Positions 11,901 to 26,600 of a stretch of 64,000 bases of DNA are shown here, piece by piece. Both the position numbers and the translations under genes were made by a program. Below the pieces are notes generated by a model, which saw only the letters and a program-made list of their open reading frames with translations, searched no databases and had not been told where the DNA came from. The first letter of the stretch is position 1. Each line of letters begins with the position of its first letter. Source of the stretch: Tetrahymena thermophila SB210 (lineage: Eukaryota > Ciliophora > Oligohymenophorea > Hymenostomatida > Tetrahymenidae); the NCBI RefSeq assembly GCF_000189635.1, contig NW_002475974.1, positions 62,001 to 126,000 of the forward strand, read 5' to 3'.

Positions 11901-14900
11901 GGTTGCTTCGATGAATTCAATAGAATCAATGCTGATGTGCTTTCAGTTGTTGCAGTCTAAATTAAAACTATCTAAACTGCTTTGGTTTAAGGTAAGAGCA
12001 CTCTTGAACTCATGAAAAAAGAACTCAATCTTAAAACTACTATTGGTATTTTCGTTACAATGAATCCTGGTTATGCAGGTCGTACCGAACTTCCAGATAA
12101 CCTTAAGGCACTTTTCAGACCAGTAACAATGGTTGTTCCCGATACCAATATTATTTGTGAAATTATGCTTATGTCTGAAGGTTTTAATGAAGCTAGGTAA
12201 TTAATTTTGATATTTTATGTTAAGGATTATTAAACTTTACTTTTTTAATAGAATTTTAGCTAAAAAAATGAATGTCTTATATAAGCTTGCAAAAGAACAA
12301 CTTTCAAAATAGTACCATTATGATTTTGGTCTAAGAGCTCTAAAATCAGTCTTGGTCATGGCAGGTGCTCTGAAGAGAGAAGCTTAAGACATGGCTGAAG
12401 AACTCACTTTGATGAGAGCTTTAAGAGATATGAATATGCCTAAATTTATTTTCGAAGATGTTCCACTTTTCATGGGTTTGATTTCAGATCTTTTCCCTAA
12501 TATGGATATTAAGAGAAAACCTTATGAAAAGAAAGATAAAATCATTGAAGTTATGGAAAGTCTTGGATTATAAAAAGAATTACCTAAGCAGATTGATAAG
12601 GTAGTTTAGCTTTTTGAAACAATGTTAACACGTCATACAACTATGGTTGTAGGTCCAACTGGATCAGGTAAATCTACTATCATAGAAATATTAAAAAAGG
12701 TTGAAAGTGTTACTATTTACTGCATGAATCCAAAGGCTATCACTGTAAATGAGCTTTACGGAACTATGGATATGCAAACAAGAGAATGGAAAGATGGTTT
12801 GCTTTCAAAGATTTTCCGTATTGCTAACGCTGGACCAGGAAATGAGATGCGCTGGATTCTTTTTGATGGTGATGTTGATGCTGTTTGGGTAGAAAATATG
12901 AACTCAGTCATGGATGACAACAAATTGCTAACACTTATTAATGGTGATCGTATTCGTTTAGAGCGTTATTGCAAGCTTCTTTTTGAAGTCTACGATCTAC
13001 AGTATGCTTCTCCTGCTACTATTTCTCGTTGCGGTATGGTCTATGTAGATCCAAAAGATTTAGGATATGCTCCTTACTATGACAAATGGCTCAATAAATG
13101 GAGTAAATTTGAGGCTTTGCATGAAGCATTAGTAGATTTCTTCTAGAAATATATTCCTCCCTTGATTAATCTCATATTTGAAGGTATAGAAAACGATGAA
13201 GTTACTACTCCCATTCCCTTCTTAATTCCTCGTACAAACCTCAACTTAGTTGAGCAAATGACTCGTATTATGGATTCTATGCTTAATGAAGATGAACCTT
13301 AACAAGAAGTAGATATTATTGAACTTATGTACATTTTCTCAATAGTATGGTCCCTAGGTGCATGCTTAAAAGTAGAAGGAAGAAAGCGTTTCGAAGATTT
13401 CCTTCGTGGCATTAGTGGTCGTGCTCTTCCTGCTACATCTCTTTACGATAACTACTTTGACTATGAAAAATCTAAGAACTTTATTACATGGGAAAAGCTT
13501 GTTTAAGGATATCAACCTCCTATTGATGGTAAATTCTCAAAGATTTTAGTACCTACAGTTGATACTTAGCGTTTTTCTTTCATCCTTGGATAACATATTA
13601 ACAGTAAAAAGCCTTGCTTATTCGTTGGTGAATCAGGTACTGCTAAGACTGTTATCATTTAAAACTTTTTGAACAACTCTTTGAGTACAGACTCTTATAT
13701 GAAATTGAATATAAATTTCTCATCTCGTACTACTAGTTAGGATCTCTAACGTAACATAGATGATAACATCGATAAACGTACAGGTCGTATTTTTGGTCCA
13801 AAGAACCCTGGTAAATAATTGGTTGTATTTATTGATGATTTGCACATGCCAACAATCGATATTTATGGTACTTAGCAACCTATCGCTCTCCTGAAATTCC
13901 TTGTTGAAAAAGGCTATATTTACGAGCGTGAAGGAAATCTCGATTAAAAAATTATTAAAGATATTCTATTTGTTTCTGCCATGCTCCCTCCTGGTGGTGG
14001 TACTAATTCTGTTGACCCTCGTTTCTTATCCCTTTATTCAACTTTCACTCTTATCTTCCCTTCAACTGAAACCCTGGAAGTCATTTACTCAAGTATCCTA
14101 AAAGCTCATGTTGAATCCTTCCCAGAAGAAATCAAAGCCTTGGTTAAAAAAATAACTTCTGGAACTCTTTTCCTTTATAGATCTATTGTTGATTAACTTC
14201 CTCGTACTCCTGTGAAATTCCATTATATTTTCAATCTTCGTGATTTGTCTCGTGTTTATGAAGGTCTATGTCGCTCTACTATAGATAAATTTAGCGTAAA
14301 AGAAGCATTCCTCCGTTTATGGAGAAATGAATCCATGCGTGTCTTCTAAGATCGTCTTTTAACTGAAGATGATAGAAATTTAGTTTCTAGACTATTCTAA
14401 CAAATAGTTAGTGAAAACTTTGCAGAATCATAAGAATAAATTCTAAGTGAACCACTCTTAATTGGTGATTACTTATTAGCTGCTCCTGCTGATCCTGAAG
14501 CTGTTGATCCTTAATTATATGAAGAACTAGGAGATTATGAAAGAGTTAAAACTAAATTAGAAAGTATGTTATTAGACTATAACGAAACTGAAGGAAACAA
14601 AGAAATGAACTTGGTTCTCTTTAATGATGCCCTTTTCCACATTACAAAAATACATCGTATAGTCAAAATCCCTCGTGGACATGCTTTATTAGTTGGTTAT
14701 GGTGGTTCAGGTAAGTAATCACTAACAAAGTTGGCTTCATTCACTGCTGGTTATTAAATATTTACTATCACTCTTACTCGTGGTTACCGTGAAAGAGAAT
14801 TTAGAGATGATCTTAAAAAGCTTTATGAAATTCTTTGTCATGGACCTTGCACTTTCCTATTTACAGATTCTCATGTTATTGAAGAAGGTATTTTCATATT

Positions 14901-17900
14901 TGTAAATTATATATTTATAATAAATTAAAATTATAGGTTTCTTGGAATTACTAAATAATATGCTTTCAATTGGTATGGTACCCGCTTTGTTCGATGATGA
15001 AGGCAAAAAGTAAATGGGTGATTTAGTTAGAGAAGAAGCTAAAAAGAAAGGTGTCAATGAAAGCAAGGATGATTTATGGAATTACTTCTTAGAAAAAGTA
15101 AGAGATAACTTGCATATTATTATGTGTATGTCACCTGCAGGTGATACTTTGAGAATCCGTTGCAGAAATTTCCCAGGTTTAGTTTCAAACACAAGTATAA
15201 ATTGGTTCTTCCCTTGGCCAGATGAGGCTCTTCATGCTGTCGCTGTAAATTACCTCGAAGAAGTTGAGGACATTGGCCAATTCAAAGAAAATATTACTAA
15301 CCACATCGTCTTAGTACACACAAGTGTTCAAAAATATTCAGTTGATTTTGAATTATAGCTTAAACGTAAGAATTTCTCTACCCCTAAAAACTATCTTGAT
15401 TTCTTGAGTAACTACAAAAAAATGCTTGCCAACAATCGTAAAAAATTCAATGATATGATAAAGCGTTATGAGGTTGGTCTTGATAAGCTTGAATAAGCTG
15501 CTTAACAAGTTAAAAAATTATAAGTAGAACTCCAAAAGAAAGAAGTTGAGGTCACTCATGAGTTTAATGAAGTTAAACAATTGCTTGACATTATTAAAGA
15601 AAAGAAAGAAATTGCAGAAAAGGCTTAAAATGTTGCAACTGAAAAAAAGAAAGAATTAGATATCGAAACTGTTTAGATTAATGAAAGTAAGAAAGAAGCT
15701 GATAGAATTTTGTAAGAAGCTATTCCTATCTTAGAAGAAGCTCAAGCAAGTTTAAATAAAATAAAGAAAGAAGAATTAGTTAATATGAAAGCCTTAGCTA
15801 ATCCTCCTGCTCCAGTCAAGGCTGTTGCATAATGTTTGTAAATTTTGCGTCCTAATGGAAATGAAAACGAAGCTGATGGATGGCCTGGTGCTAAAATTAT
15901 GATGAACGATCCTGGTAGACTTATATCAAATCTTTAAGGGTATGATAAGCAAATCCATAAAGTGAAAGATTAACACATCAGTAAGATCAATAAGATTACT
16001 TCAGATCCTTAAAACAGATTTGCTGAAATCGCAAGTATTTCTTCTGCTGCAGCAGGTTTGTATGGTTGGGTCAGAAGTACAGTAAACTTGTATGAAGTCC
16101 ACAAAAAAGTTAATCCTCTCAAAAAGAGAGTCGAAGAAATGACAATCAAGCAAGTATAACTTTAAGAAGATTTACAAAAGACAGAATAACTTTTGAGTGA
16201 ATTAGATGCTTAATTGACTGATTTAGAATCAAACAGAGAAAAGAAACAAGTAATTTATAATAAATTTCAATAAACAGATAAATAAGCGAATTATAATTTT
16301 TAATTTATTAAAGGTGATTTTAGATGATTTAACTCAGGAAGCAAATATTATGAGAAGAAGAAAAGATGCTGCTGAAAAACTTATTAATGGTTTAGGAAGA
16401 GAAAAGGAAAGATGGACATAAGATAAAGAAGATTTAAAAATTAAGGTTGTTAAGCTTATTGGAGACTGTTTATCTTGTTCAAGTTTCCTCTCTTATGCAG
16501 GTCCATTCGATTATACTTTCCGTCAAAAAATGGTATTTGAACATTGGAGAAAAGATGTTGGAGAGAAATAAATTCCTTGTTCAGACGAATTCATCTTAGA
16601 AGATCTCTTAACAAGTGAGGTAGAAAAATCTCAATGGGCAAGTGAAAGTTTACCTGGTGATGAACTTTCTATTTAGAATGGTATTTTAACAACAAGAGCT
16701 TCAAGATGGCCTTTGTGTATAGATCCTTAGTTATAGGCTGTAACTTGGATTAAGAGAAGAGAAGAAAAGGACACTGGTTTCAGAGTAATTTTTATATCAA
16801 AAAAAAATTAGTTAATTTCTATTTATTTCTTTATTAGGTTTTGAACTTAAATGATGGTGCAAATGTTTTCTTGAAACCCTTAGAAAATTGTATTCGTTTT
16901 GGTAAACCTTGTCTTTTCGAAAATGTTGATGAAGAATTGGATCCTACTATTGACCCCATTCTAGAAAGAAACTTTATTATTAAAGCTGGTTTAAAGCTTA
17001 TTAAACTTGGTGAAAACGAATTCGATTACAATGAGGAATTCAGATTATACTTTACTACTAAGTTAGCTAATCCCAAATATACTCCTGAAATTATGGGTAA
17101 GACAATGGTCATCAACTATACAGTTACTCGTGACGGTCTTCGTGATTAACTTTTGAATGTCGTTGTAGGATTTGAACGTCCCGATAAAGAAAAGTAAAGA
17201 TTAGAGCTTGTTTAATCCATGAGTGAAAATAAAAAGAAATTGAAAGAAGCAGAAGATGAATTGCTTCAACGTTTATCTGAAGCTAAAGGTTCTTTGTTAG
17301 ATGATGATGAACTCATTCAAACTCTTGAACAGACAAAAACTAAATCTATTGAAATTGCAGAAGCAATTAAGATTGGTGAGCAAACAAAGATAGAAATCGA
17401 AACAGCTTGTAAATAGTATGAACCAGCTGCTATGAGAGGTGCAATTCTTTTCTTTGCAATGAGCTCTCTTTCTGCTATCTCTGAAATGTATGAATACTCA
17501 CTGGCTTCATATCTATAAGTTTTCAACTAATCCCTTCGTGATGCACGTAAAGATAATATCCTTGAAAACAGACTTCGTAATATCATGGATCGTTTAACAT
17601 TAAATGTTTACGACTATACCTGTCTTGGTATTTTCGGTCGTCATATTCTTATTTTTGCATTGTAAATGACACTTATGATCAAAGAAGAAAGAAATTTACT
17701 TAACCGTGAAGAGCTTAACTTCTTCTTAAAGGGTAACACTTCTCTTGAATAAGTTACTAGACCAAAACCATATAAATGGATACCAGATCAAGGTTGGAAG
17801 GACATGCAAAAGTTAATTACTATTGATAAAGAATATGCAAACTTGATCAATGATTTGGAATAAAATGAAGTAAATTTTTTTATCTTTATTAAATTTTATA

Positions 17901-20196
17901 TTTCAACTAAAATTTAAAATATTAGCAAATTTGGAAGAAGTGGTATGATTTAGAAAAACCTGAGTCAGAGCTTCCAAGCAATTATCGTAAGTTAGAACCC
18001 TTCTAGACTCTTTTGTTCTTAAGAGTTTTCCGTTCAGACAGAGTCATTAATGGTGTTAAGAGATTCATTATTGACTATTATAACAACAATAACCATTTCG
18101 TACAACCTCCAACTGCTAATTTCAATAAAATATTCGACTAATCTCACGAGCGTTCTCCTATAGTCTTTATTCTTTCTCCAGGTGCTGATCCATTGAGTGA
18201 TGTCTAGAAGCTTGGTGACTAACTAGGTTTTACTGGTAATAAATTCAGATTCCTTTCTCTTGGTTAAGGTATGGAACAAGAGGCAACACAGTTCGTAGAA
18301 ACAAGTTCATAAAGAGGTCATTGGTTAATGCTTATGAATTGCCATTTACTTCCAAACTGGCTTAAAAGTAAAACGTTTATTTATTCTTTTTACTAATTTA
18401 CTAAAAATATTTTATTGAAAAAGACACTCTCGAAAAGCAATTAGAAAATATGCATAAACCTCATAAAGATTTCAGACTTTGGCTTACCACATAACCCACC
18501 GACAGATTCCCACTTGGTATCCTTCAAAAATCACTTAAAATTGTAACAGAACCACCAGATGGTTTAAGACCTAATATGAAGGGTACTCTTTCTAAGATCA
18601 ACGAAAAAGATTTAGATTCATGTACTCATGAAGCATTTAAGTAATTAATATTCGAATTCATTCATTTAATTTTTATTTATACTATTAATTTTATAAAATA
18701 GACCCCTCGTTTATGTGGTTTCATTCTTCCACGCTATTGTCCAAGATAGAAGAAAGTATGGTAAGATTGGTTGGAATGTTTCTTATGACTTTAACGAATC
18801 TGACTTTAGAATATCTTTCCACTTGCTTAATCTTTATTTGACAAAGGCTTATGTTAATAAAGATGAATCTATCCCTTGGAACTCTCTTAAATATTTAATT
18901 GGTGAAGCAATGTATGGTGGTAGAGTTACTGATGATTTCGATAGAAGAGTTCTTGTTTGTTACTTGGATGAATATATGGGAGACTTCTTATTTGATAAGA
19001 ATAGAGAATTTTTCTTTGCTAAAGTAGATGATGTCACCTACTCCCTACCCAAGTAAATGAATCTTGAAGGTTACATTAATACAGTTAATGAAATTCCTAT
19101 TATTAACTCTCCTGCAGTTTTTGGTTTACATCCAAATGCAGAAATTATGTATTACACAAATGCTGCTAAAGATCTATGGGATAATATGCTTACTCTTCAA
19201 GTATAGGGAAGTCATAGCAGTTCAAGTGATAACAAAGTAATTAATTATATTTAAATTTATCTATAAACTAATTAAATTTTTTTTAATTTAGGATGAATAC
19301 ATAGATAATATTGCTTCAGATATATTAAGTAAATTACCTTCAATATGGGATGTCTTCCTCCTCAGAAAAGAAGCTGGAGAGGTCTTGCAACCAACTACAG
19401 TTGTGTTGTTCTAAGAGTTAGAACGTTTCAATATGTTGATATTAAAGATTTAGAGCTCTCTTTATAACTTAAAAAGAGCACTTAAGGGTGAAATCGGTAT
19501 GAGTTCTGAATTGGATGAGCTTGCTATTTCACTTTACAATGGTTTCTTACCTTCAATTTGGGCTAAGCTTGCTCCTTAAACAGAAAAGAAATTAGGTTCT
19601 TGGATGGAACATTTCTTGAATCGTGTTAAATAGTATAGAGAATGGACTACAAACGGTGAACCTGCAGTTATATGGCTTTCTGGTATCCATATTCCTGAAT
19701 CTTACTTAACTGCTTTAGTCTAGACAACCTGTAGAGCTAAATAATGGGCTCTTGATAAGAGTACTCTATACACAGTTGTAACAAACCAAAAATCAGCAGA
19801 GCAAATCAAAAAGAAACCTGAGCATGGCTGTTATGTTCGTGGTTTCTATTTAGAAGGAGCTTAATGGGATTTATCTAAAAACTGTCTTAAACGTTAAAAG
19901 TAATTAACAATATTTTTATTTAATTTTAGATTATTTATTTCATATTAATAATATTCTGTTTTTAATAATAAAGTCCTAAAGAACTCATCTTTGAAATGCC
20001 ACTTATTTAGATTATTCCAGTAGAAGCTAATAAACTCAAGCTTAAGGACTCCTTGAACACACCTGTCTATGTTACTTAAAATAGAAGAAATGCAATGGGT
20101 GTAGGTTTAGTCTTTACTGCAAATCTTAGAACTGAAGAGCATCCTTCTCATTGGGTACTTCAAGGTGTTTGCTTGGTTCTCAATGTAGATTTCTGA
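5959..20196 (+). CDS. Axonemal dynein heavy chain (complete, 17 exons)
   Basis: An ATP-driven microtubule motor of the ciliary axoneme. ATG is at 5959 and TGA at 20194-20196. Sixteen introns of 49-153 nt (for example 6220-6322, 6490-6642, 7500-7564, 11312-11375, 17870-17925, 19900-19973) leave 13,152 coding nt, that is 4,383 aa, the usual size. The tail fills roughly the first 1,450 residues. The AAA ring follows: P1 GPAGTGKTE (11,757), P2 GPTGSGKST (12,654), P3 GESGTAKT (13,629) and P4 GYGGSGKQS (14,700). The coiled-coil stalk and microtubule-binding domain lie at about 15,470-16,300, then AAA5/6 and a C-terminal domain with NAMGVGLVF and [10 protein letters not shown]. The P1 follow-on [11 protein letters not shown] and the C-terminus resemble DNAH10, the I1 alpha inner-arm type, but I hold that subclass loosely. 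Confidence 0.95.
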
Positions 20197-20834
20197 TTAA
20201 ATAATAAAAACTTAAAAATAACTCAAATATACTCAATCAAAATTGTGCAAATTTATACAAAATATTTGTCTTTTATAAATATTAAAAAGATTTAAGAATA
20301 TTTATTTATTTTATTAAAATTAATTTAGAAAATTTATCATTTACTTTTTTGAAATTATTTTTTTATTTTTTATTATTTGGATATAATTTTTTGTTTTAAA
20401 GATAATTTAAAGTTTATTTTATTAATAATATTTATTTTATTTTTTTCATTTTTTGAAATTTAAATGTTGAGTTTTGAATAATTATTTTTGATATTCTTTT
20501 TTCTTATCACAATATTATATATTAACTTATTGATTTTATTAAATATTTAAAAATCAATTAAAACACTTACTTTTTTAATTAATTTAAATTTAAATAGATT
20601 TATTATAATTTTAAATATATTTTTATTTAAAAAAAGTATTAGGATTATCTGAGTAAAGAATAATAAATGAGATAAATTCATTTTTTAGATGAGAATATGA
20701 CATAAAAAAATAATAGAAAATAATTAAAGTTCAAAAATAATTTTTATATTTAATCTTTTTGTTAGCAAAAAAAAAAGCATAATATTTAATAATTTTTGAT
20801 CATAAACTAAGAAATTTCTACTTATTTTGAGTTA
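20197..20834. other. AT-rich intergenic region after dynein
   Basis: Extremely AT-rich, with long T and A runs typical of ciliate macronuclear spacers. I see no gene. Confidence 0.6.
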
Positions 20835-22100
20835 ATGATGATACAAAAATCAACTTCAAAAGAGATGATAACTTTATTTTAAAATGGTATCATTGGTGAG
20901 TATTAAGATAATGAAATTTAAACATTACAACAAATATTAAAAAATTTATAGAAGCAGAAATCTCTTCCAACTTTATTGATGTATTCCTTATAATTTTTTA
21001 AGATAATAAATAAATATCGTTTATAATAAACAAAGATATAAATGCAAAGGCAGAGAAACTATACATTAAGAATATAAAAGATTCATTTCAGAAATAAATC
21101 TAAATGAAGAACTAATTGACTTAAAAATGAAATTTTAGTAATGCTTTTTGTTAATAGTCAAATAACAGCTTTTATATTTATTTAAAAGGTATAACATATA
21201 AGTTGGAAATATTCTCAAAGACCTTTCTTAGGCAATAAGTTAGTTTTATAATTTGTAAGATTTGTATATTTCTATTAAGTAAATATTGATTAAAAGTTGA
21301 ACCAAACTACAGCTAATTGTTTTCTTTTTAAAGCTACTTAGACTGCTTAAATTAAGACTTCAACTGGCTAACTTATCATTTTAAAAATTTGGTAAATTTA
21401 AGAAGACTGTCACTAAATTTATAGTATCTTCTATTCTGAGTAAACCAAACAATTAATTGATTTTAATAAATAATTAAAAGAAAGAATGATATAAATGATT
21501 TCGATTTAGTGCTACTATTTTAAAACATTTACGATTGTCCAAATCTGAAAATATTAAAAATTAAATTAGAGTAAAATTAAAAATTTAAATAGAGTTTATA
21601 TTATCTCAAATATTTTGTAGATATAATAAATTAAAAGAACACTTTTAAGAGCTCAATATTAACCCAAATCTTTAATAGATATAGCTATTTATGAGGTAAA
21701 TTTTATTTCAATTAAACTTCACAAAATTTGAATTTTTCTATTAGCTAAAATAAAATAAATAGTAAAGGATTATCTAACTTATTAGAACAGCTATCAATAA
21801 TAGGAAACTCTCTTCAAAAAATATTTATAGATCTCACATAAAATATAATAAATTTTAACAGTAAAATTTCCCTTTAGCTTTATCATATTTTTTTAAACTT
21901 GAGATTATCTGATTTCTGCATTCTAACTTCGTAATAATTAATTTTTAAAAACACATAAAATTATTTAAAAACTTGATTTTTATTAAAAAGAGCTTCTAAT
22001 CCTATATTAGACATCATAAATTTGATCTTTGCTTGCTTTTAGTATGAATTAATGAAAATAAATGTTATATAATAAATAATGTCTCCTTCAGTACTTTTTA
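20835..22100 (+). pseudogene. Leu-rich (LRR-like) multi-exon gene candidate or relic
   Basis: A run of plus-strand open segments with coding-like composition that I cannot join into one clean model. The first starts at ATG 20835 (MMIQKSTSKEM) and stays open to TGA 21105-21107. A shifted frame then gives a segment containing ILKDLSQAISQFYNLQDLY. Further on come KNLVNLRRLSLNLQYL (about 21,395) and GLSNLLEQLSIIGNSL (about 21,770). The spacing of leucines is like the degenerate leucine-rich repeats of large ciliate families. Either several introns were missed or the gene is decaying. A complete gene is possible; the evidence for any function is weak. Confidence 0.35.
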
Positions 22101-22563
22101 ATCCAAAATGGATATATTAAGATTTATATATTTGATTAGTTAAAAATTTTATATTTTATAATGAACAAAAAATAAAATTTCAAGTTAAATTTTATATATT
22201 TATTAAATTAATATCCAGGACAATAAAATATATTAATCAATTATTAAATAATTGAAAGAGCTAATAGAAATTGGCATGATTTTTGTTTAATTTATTATTA
22301 ACTAAAAGAATAATCTCAACTTATATTGACGAGTTTTAAATTTTAATCTTTTTCTTTATTCACTAATTAATACAATAAATATATATCTATCTTTGATTGA
22401 TTACTTAGCTTAGCTAGATAAGGTCTAATATTTAACTACTTGTTTTTTAATTTATTAAATTAGTAAAAAAATTATTAGCCGTAAATTATAATCATTAAAC
22501 ATAAATACTACAATTTAATATTGGTCAAAAATCATTCAAATTTTGCATAAGTACAAAGTTAAT
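22101..22563. other. Intergenic spacer
   Basis: AT-rich sequence before the next gene. It may contain the last piece of the Leu-rich candidate, but I see nothing firm. Confidence 0.4.
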
Positions 22564-23430
22564 ATGATAACAGACTACGATGAATCTTAAGTTTTAATTG
22601 AAATAACACCTACGACACTATTTAAAGAAGCAGTAAAATAAGATAATTGCTTATTTACTGAATTAGATTTTAATAATTTGATATTAAAACAGTTTAGTGA
22701 ATACGATGCGTTTATAAGATTGAAGAAATTAGGATAGGCAATTGAAAAAATTACAGATATTCTGCCTTTTGAAAATAAACTTGAATTGATTCTTAGAGAA
22801 AAAGAGCTAATAAGATTTTTATTTTATACTAGAATTATAATTCCTGACCAAGTATTTATAATACTTTAAATTTTTATTAAAAATAATTCTTAAAAAAAGA
22901 TGGAGATGCTGTTAGATTCTTTATATAACAAATTTGGATAAAATGCTTAATTTTTAGAAAATTGTTGGGGAAGTTTAGAGTATTTCGCAGAATTACCTAC
23001 CACGAATATTGAAGATTCAAAGAAGAGAATAGATTTATCGTAATACGAATCTAAAGTTCTCTCTATAAAAATACTTGACACTCAATGTGCTTATATATTC
23101 AAAAAATGGACCTTAGAATATGCTTTATTAATATTTGAAACAATTATTGTATTCAATTTTAATTAATAAAATAATTAATATGCATTTTTTTATATATAAT
23201 AAAAGAAAGATGCCATCTTCTTAAATAGAAATGATCCTCTTATTCTTTTTATGCATTTGATATAAAACTCAGAAGATTAAGAAATATTATAAAATACTTG
23301 CTTAGCACTTGAATAAATTAAGAGTAAGTACCCATTTCTGTGGCATCACAAAGAGGTAGATGAAAGAATTTAAGAAAGTAATTAAGATTTTATATACACT
23401 ATTTACTTTATTTAAATATATAAAGATTGA
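22564..23430 (+). CDS. Unrecognised alpha-helical protein (288 aa)
   Basis: Single open frame from ATG 22564 to TGA 23428-23430 when TAA and TAG are read as Gln. The protein is rich in Leu, Ile, Phe, Glu and Lys with amphipathic helical periodicity, for example KLGQAIEKITDILPF (about 22,720), MEMLLDSLYNKFGQ (about 22,900) and FKKWTLEYALLIFETII (about 23,100). This could be an ARM/HEAT-like helical solenoid, but no repeat is clear enough to name. No signal peptide or membrane segment is visible. A possible donor near 23,375 could move the last 15-20 residues. The next gene starts about 210 bp downstream on the same strand. It could instead be the 3' part of the Leu-rich candidate upstream. Confidence 0.55.
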
Positions 23431-23640
23431 AGAAAGATAATAAAAAAAATATTTTTAATAAGCTTTTCAAATTTATGTTGAATTGAAACACATATTTTTT
23501 AGTGGTAGTTAACTAAATTGGTTTTCTGTTACTTTTTTTTGAATTTTTATAGCTACCTTAGAAGAAAACTGCTCATACTTCAAAATTTTTACTTTAAAAA
23601 TCTTAAAAACTTAAATAAACATATAAAATAATTAGTATTT

Positions 23641-26600
23641 ATGGAGAAAAGCTCTAAGTATTGTAAAATACCTGAGGTTAAGAGGATTGATGTTGAAATA
23701 GAAGTAAGGAAAGATGTCAAAGAATTTTTAGATTAAAAAAAATATACTAGGAATAGCTCAAAAAAATAAACTGGTATGCCACTCGTGCTTTTAGAAAAAT
23801 CTGGAGTGAATAAATTTCTTAACTAAGATAGCGATGACGAAGCAGGAGATGGAAAACTTTAGAGATCTTCAAGCATATCAGATTTAGTTAGTTAATTTCC
23901 AAGATAACTTGAGTATTGGCTATATGAAGGTATTTAATAATATTTTTTTAAAATATTAAAGGTAAAGATTTTTATGAAAAGGAAATTCAGATAAATTGAT
24001 GATATAAAAGAATGATTTTATCATGGAATCACTAAGAATGTATGAAAATGTGTAAATACTCCTCTCGTTTATTTTAGAGCCAAAACAATACCAAGTTTCA
24101 AGAAAATGGGCTAAAAGTATTGCTAATCTGCATTATCATATTGATCACCCTATTTTCTATACACCAACTTTCAGATAAGATTTAAAGGAGCTATATGATG
24201 GGAAACCAAAAATTTATAATAGCTATTTCTATAGGAGCTATAGAACTGTTTAACTGATTAAAAATATAAATAATTATAAATTTTTGATGAGTGGAGCTAT
24301 TAACATCATAGAAATATTTTTTTCTGAATTATATTGCTTATTTTAAAACAATTGTAATTTCATTTAACATACTTTAAATTTTGAATTTTTGATAAACAAA
24401 TATTTAAAGAATAAAATATTTCAGCTAATATGGAACATATAGGGAACTTGATGAACTTCTTTTTAATACAAAATAATGAAACAACTTTGAAGATGATCAT
24501 AGAATATAATATTTTATTTAATATAATTCCATATGTAGATATACCTAGCATTAATAATTTTCTTTAGAAAATCTTTTGTGTGAATTTCGTAAGTAAGTCT
24601 GATGTAAGTATCGAAACGTACGAGAAGTTTTGGTTATATGCAAAATATACTTAATTCTTTGAAGAGCTATCAAAAATGATGTTATATTGTGATTAAAGCA
24701 AATTAAATATGTTTAAATGTGAAAACATGTATAAGTCGTAAGAGTTGTATGACCTTTAAAAATCAATAAATAAAGTAGATGTTAACAAAGTTAATTTTAC
24801 CTTTAACAAGTATGTCCCTTACTGGCCTGAAGATGATCATATGTTTAGAGTAGACATTGACAAAATTAGGGTTTACAAAACTAGATAAATAAGTTGTGTA
24901 CATATAAATATTAATTATTCATTTTTTTATAATATTAAAGTTAATTTTTAAAGAAATTAAAAAAAGCCATCGATTCCTAGAAAAAAGGTTCTGAAAAATT
25001 TGGCTCACTAGTGCTATAAGATATCCTACCTTCATTAAGAAAAGGTTCTATTAAAGCCAAAAATGAAGAAACCAAAGAAGTACCTTTTAACAAATAGATA
25101 GATTTTAAGCATCGTAATAGTGATCATGAGAAATTTATTCAAATTAACACAGAGATAAATTCAATGAAATAAGCTAATCAAGATTAAAATTCTAGAATTT
25201 CTTTCATGGAAAGAATAAATTTATTAAAAAATAATGTAAATGAGCTTCCTTAAATCTAAGTAAATAAAAGTAATAATAAATTAAACTAAGTCTAGAGTAA
25301 AATTTTATTAGCATAGAAGTAAGAATAGCCAAAATAAATTCAAGAAAATTTAAGAATTCCAATCTCTTAAAGTAAAAAATAAATAAATAAATATTCTTAT
25401 TTATTCTAAAGATTAATTTATTTACTAAAAATAGTATAAGATTCAGATACACCTTATAATGGATAAAAAACGAAATCTCAAGTATCTATACCATATAAGA
25501 AAAGTTACCCAATAAGTCCTATATCTGTTAAGAATAGTCAAAATTACTTAAGTAGTGATATGACAAACCTAAAAGAAATAATCAATTAAAGATTGGCATC
25601 TAGTGATATTAGAACAAGGTTCATGACATCAGATAAACTTGAATAAAATAAATAAATAACTAATGGTAGATATGGTGCATCCCCATTTAACAAAAATAAT
25701 CAAACAATCTAAAAATCGAGCAACTAAATTTACAATGGAAAAGTACTTTTAACTAGTAATGATCAAGGGAATAAAAAGGAAGTATTATAGAGAATAAATT
25801 TCCTTTATCCTATGAGTTTAAACTAAATAGATTATTCTGAGATTGAAGCAGAAGCAAAAAATTTTAATACTAAAGATGTTTAAGCAAATGATAGATATAG
25901 CGAATCTATAATATGTCTATTCTTTGAAATATATAAAAACATTATTGAATAAGAAAAACAAGATGCTTTCTATAGCCTATTAAAGGTTGTTAGAATTGAT
26001 TACTCTAATTTAATTTAAGCATCGTTATCTGATAAAATATTCTTAGATATTTGCTAAAATTATTTTTACAAAATAAAGCTGTCATAATCAAATATAACCA
26101 ACAGTGCACATACATCTCTAAAATTGATAAACTACTTATTATCCAATGTGTAAAATTTACTTGTGATAAAATTAAACTTGATATATTTTTAATAAAAATT
26201 AGTGAATACCTACCTAATGAAGAGTATAAATTTAGTATGATAAATATTATGGAAAACTATTTTAATTTATAACTAAAAATAATTATGAACTCATATGCTT
26301 GGACTTGTAAATGGTAATAAAACTAAATAAGAATTGGAAGTATAGATGTAATTTAATTTTAATTAACTAAGTTCTCATTTTTTAAAAAAATTTATTGATT
26401 ATTTTAATTTGAATTATAAATATATACCTGAATTATAACATTTAATTTTTTTATACTTTTTAATTTTTTATTTAATATTTTTTTTATTTTAAGATAAACT
26501 GCATCAACATATTCAAGATAGACATTATTAAAAACCTAAGATTATTTCTTGATCTTGTTAGTCCTGATAAAAGAAAGAAATTCGTTTAATAGATTTATGA

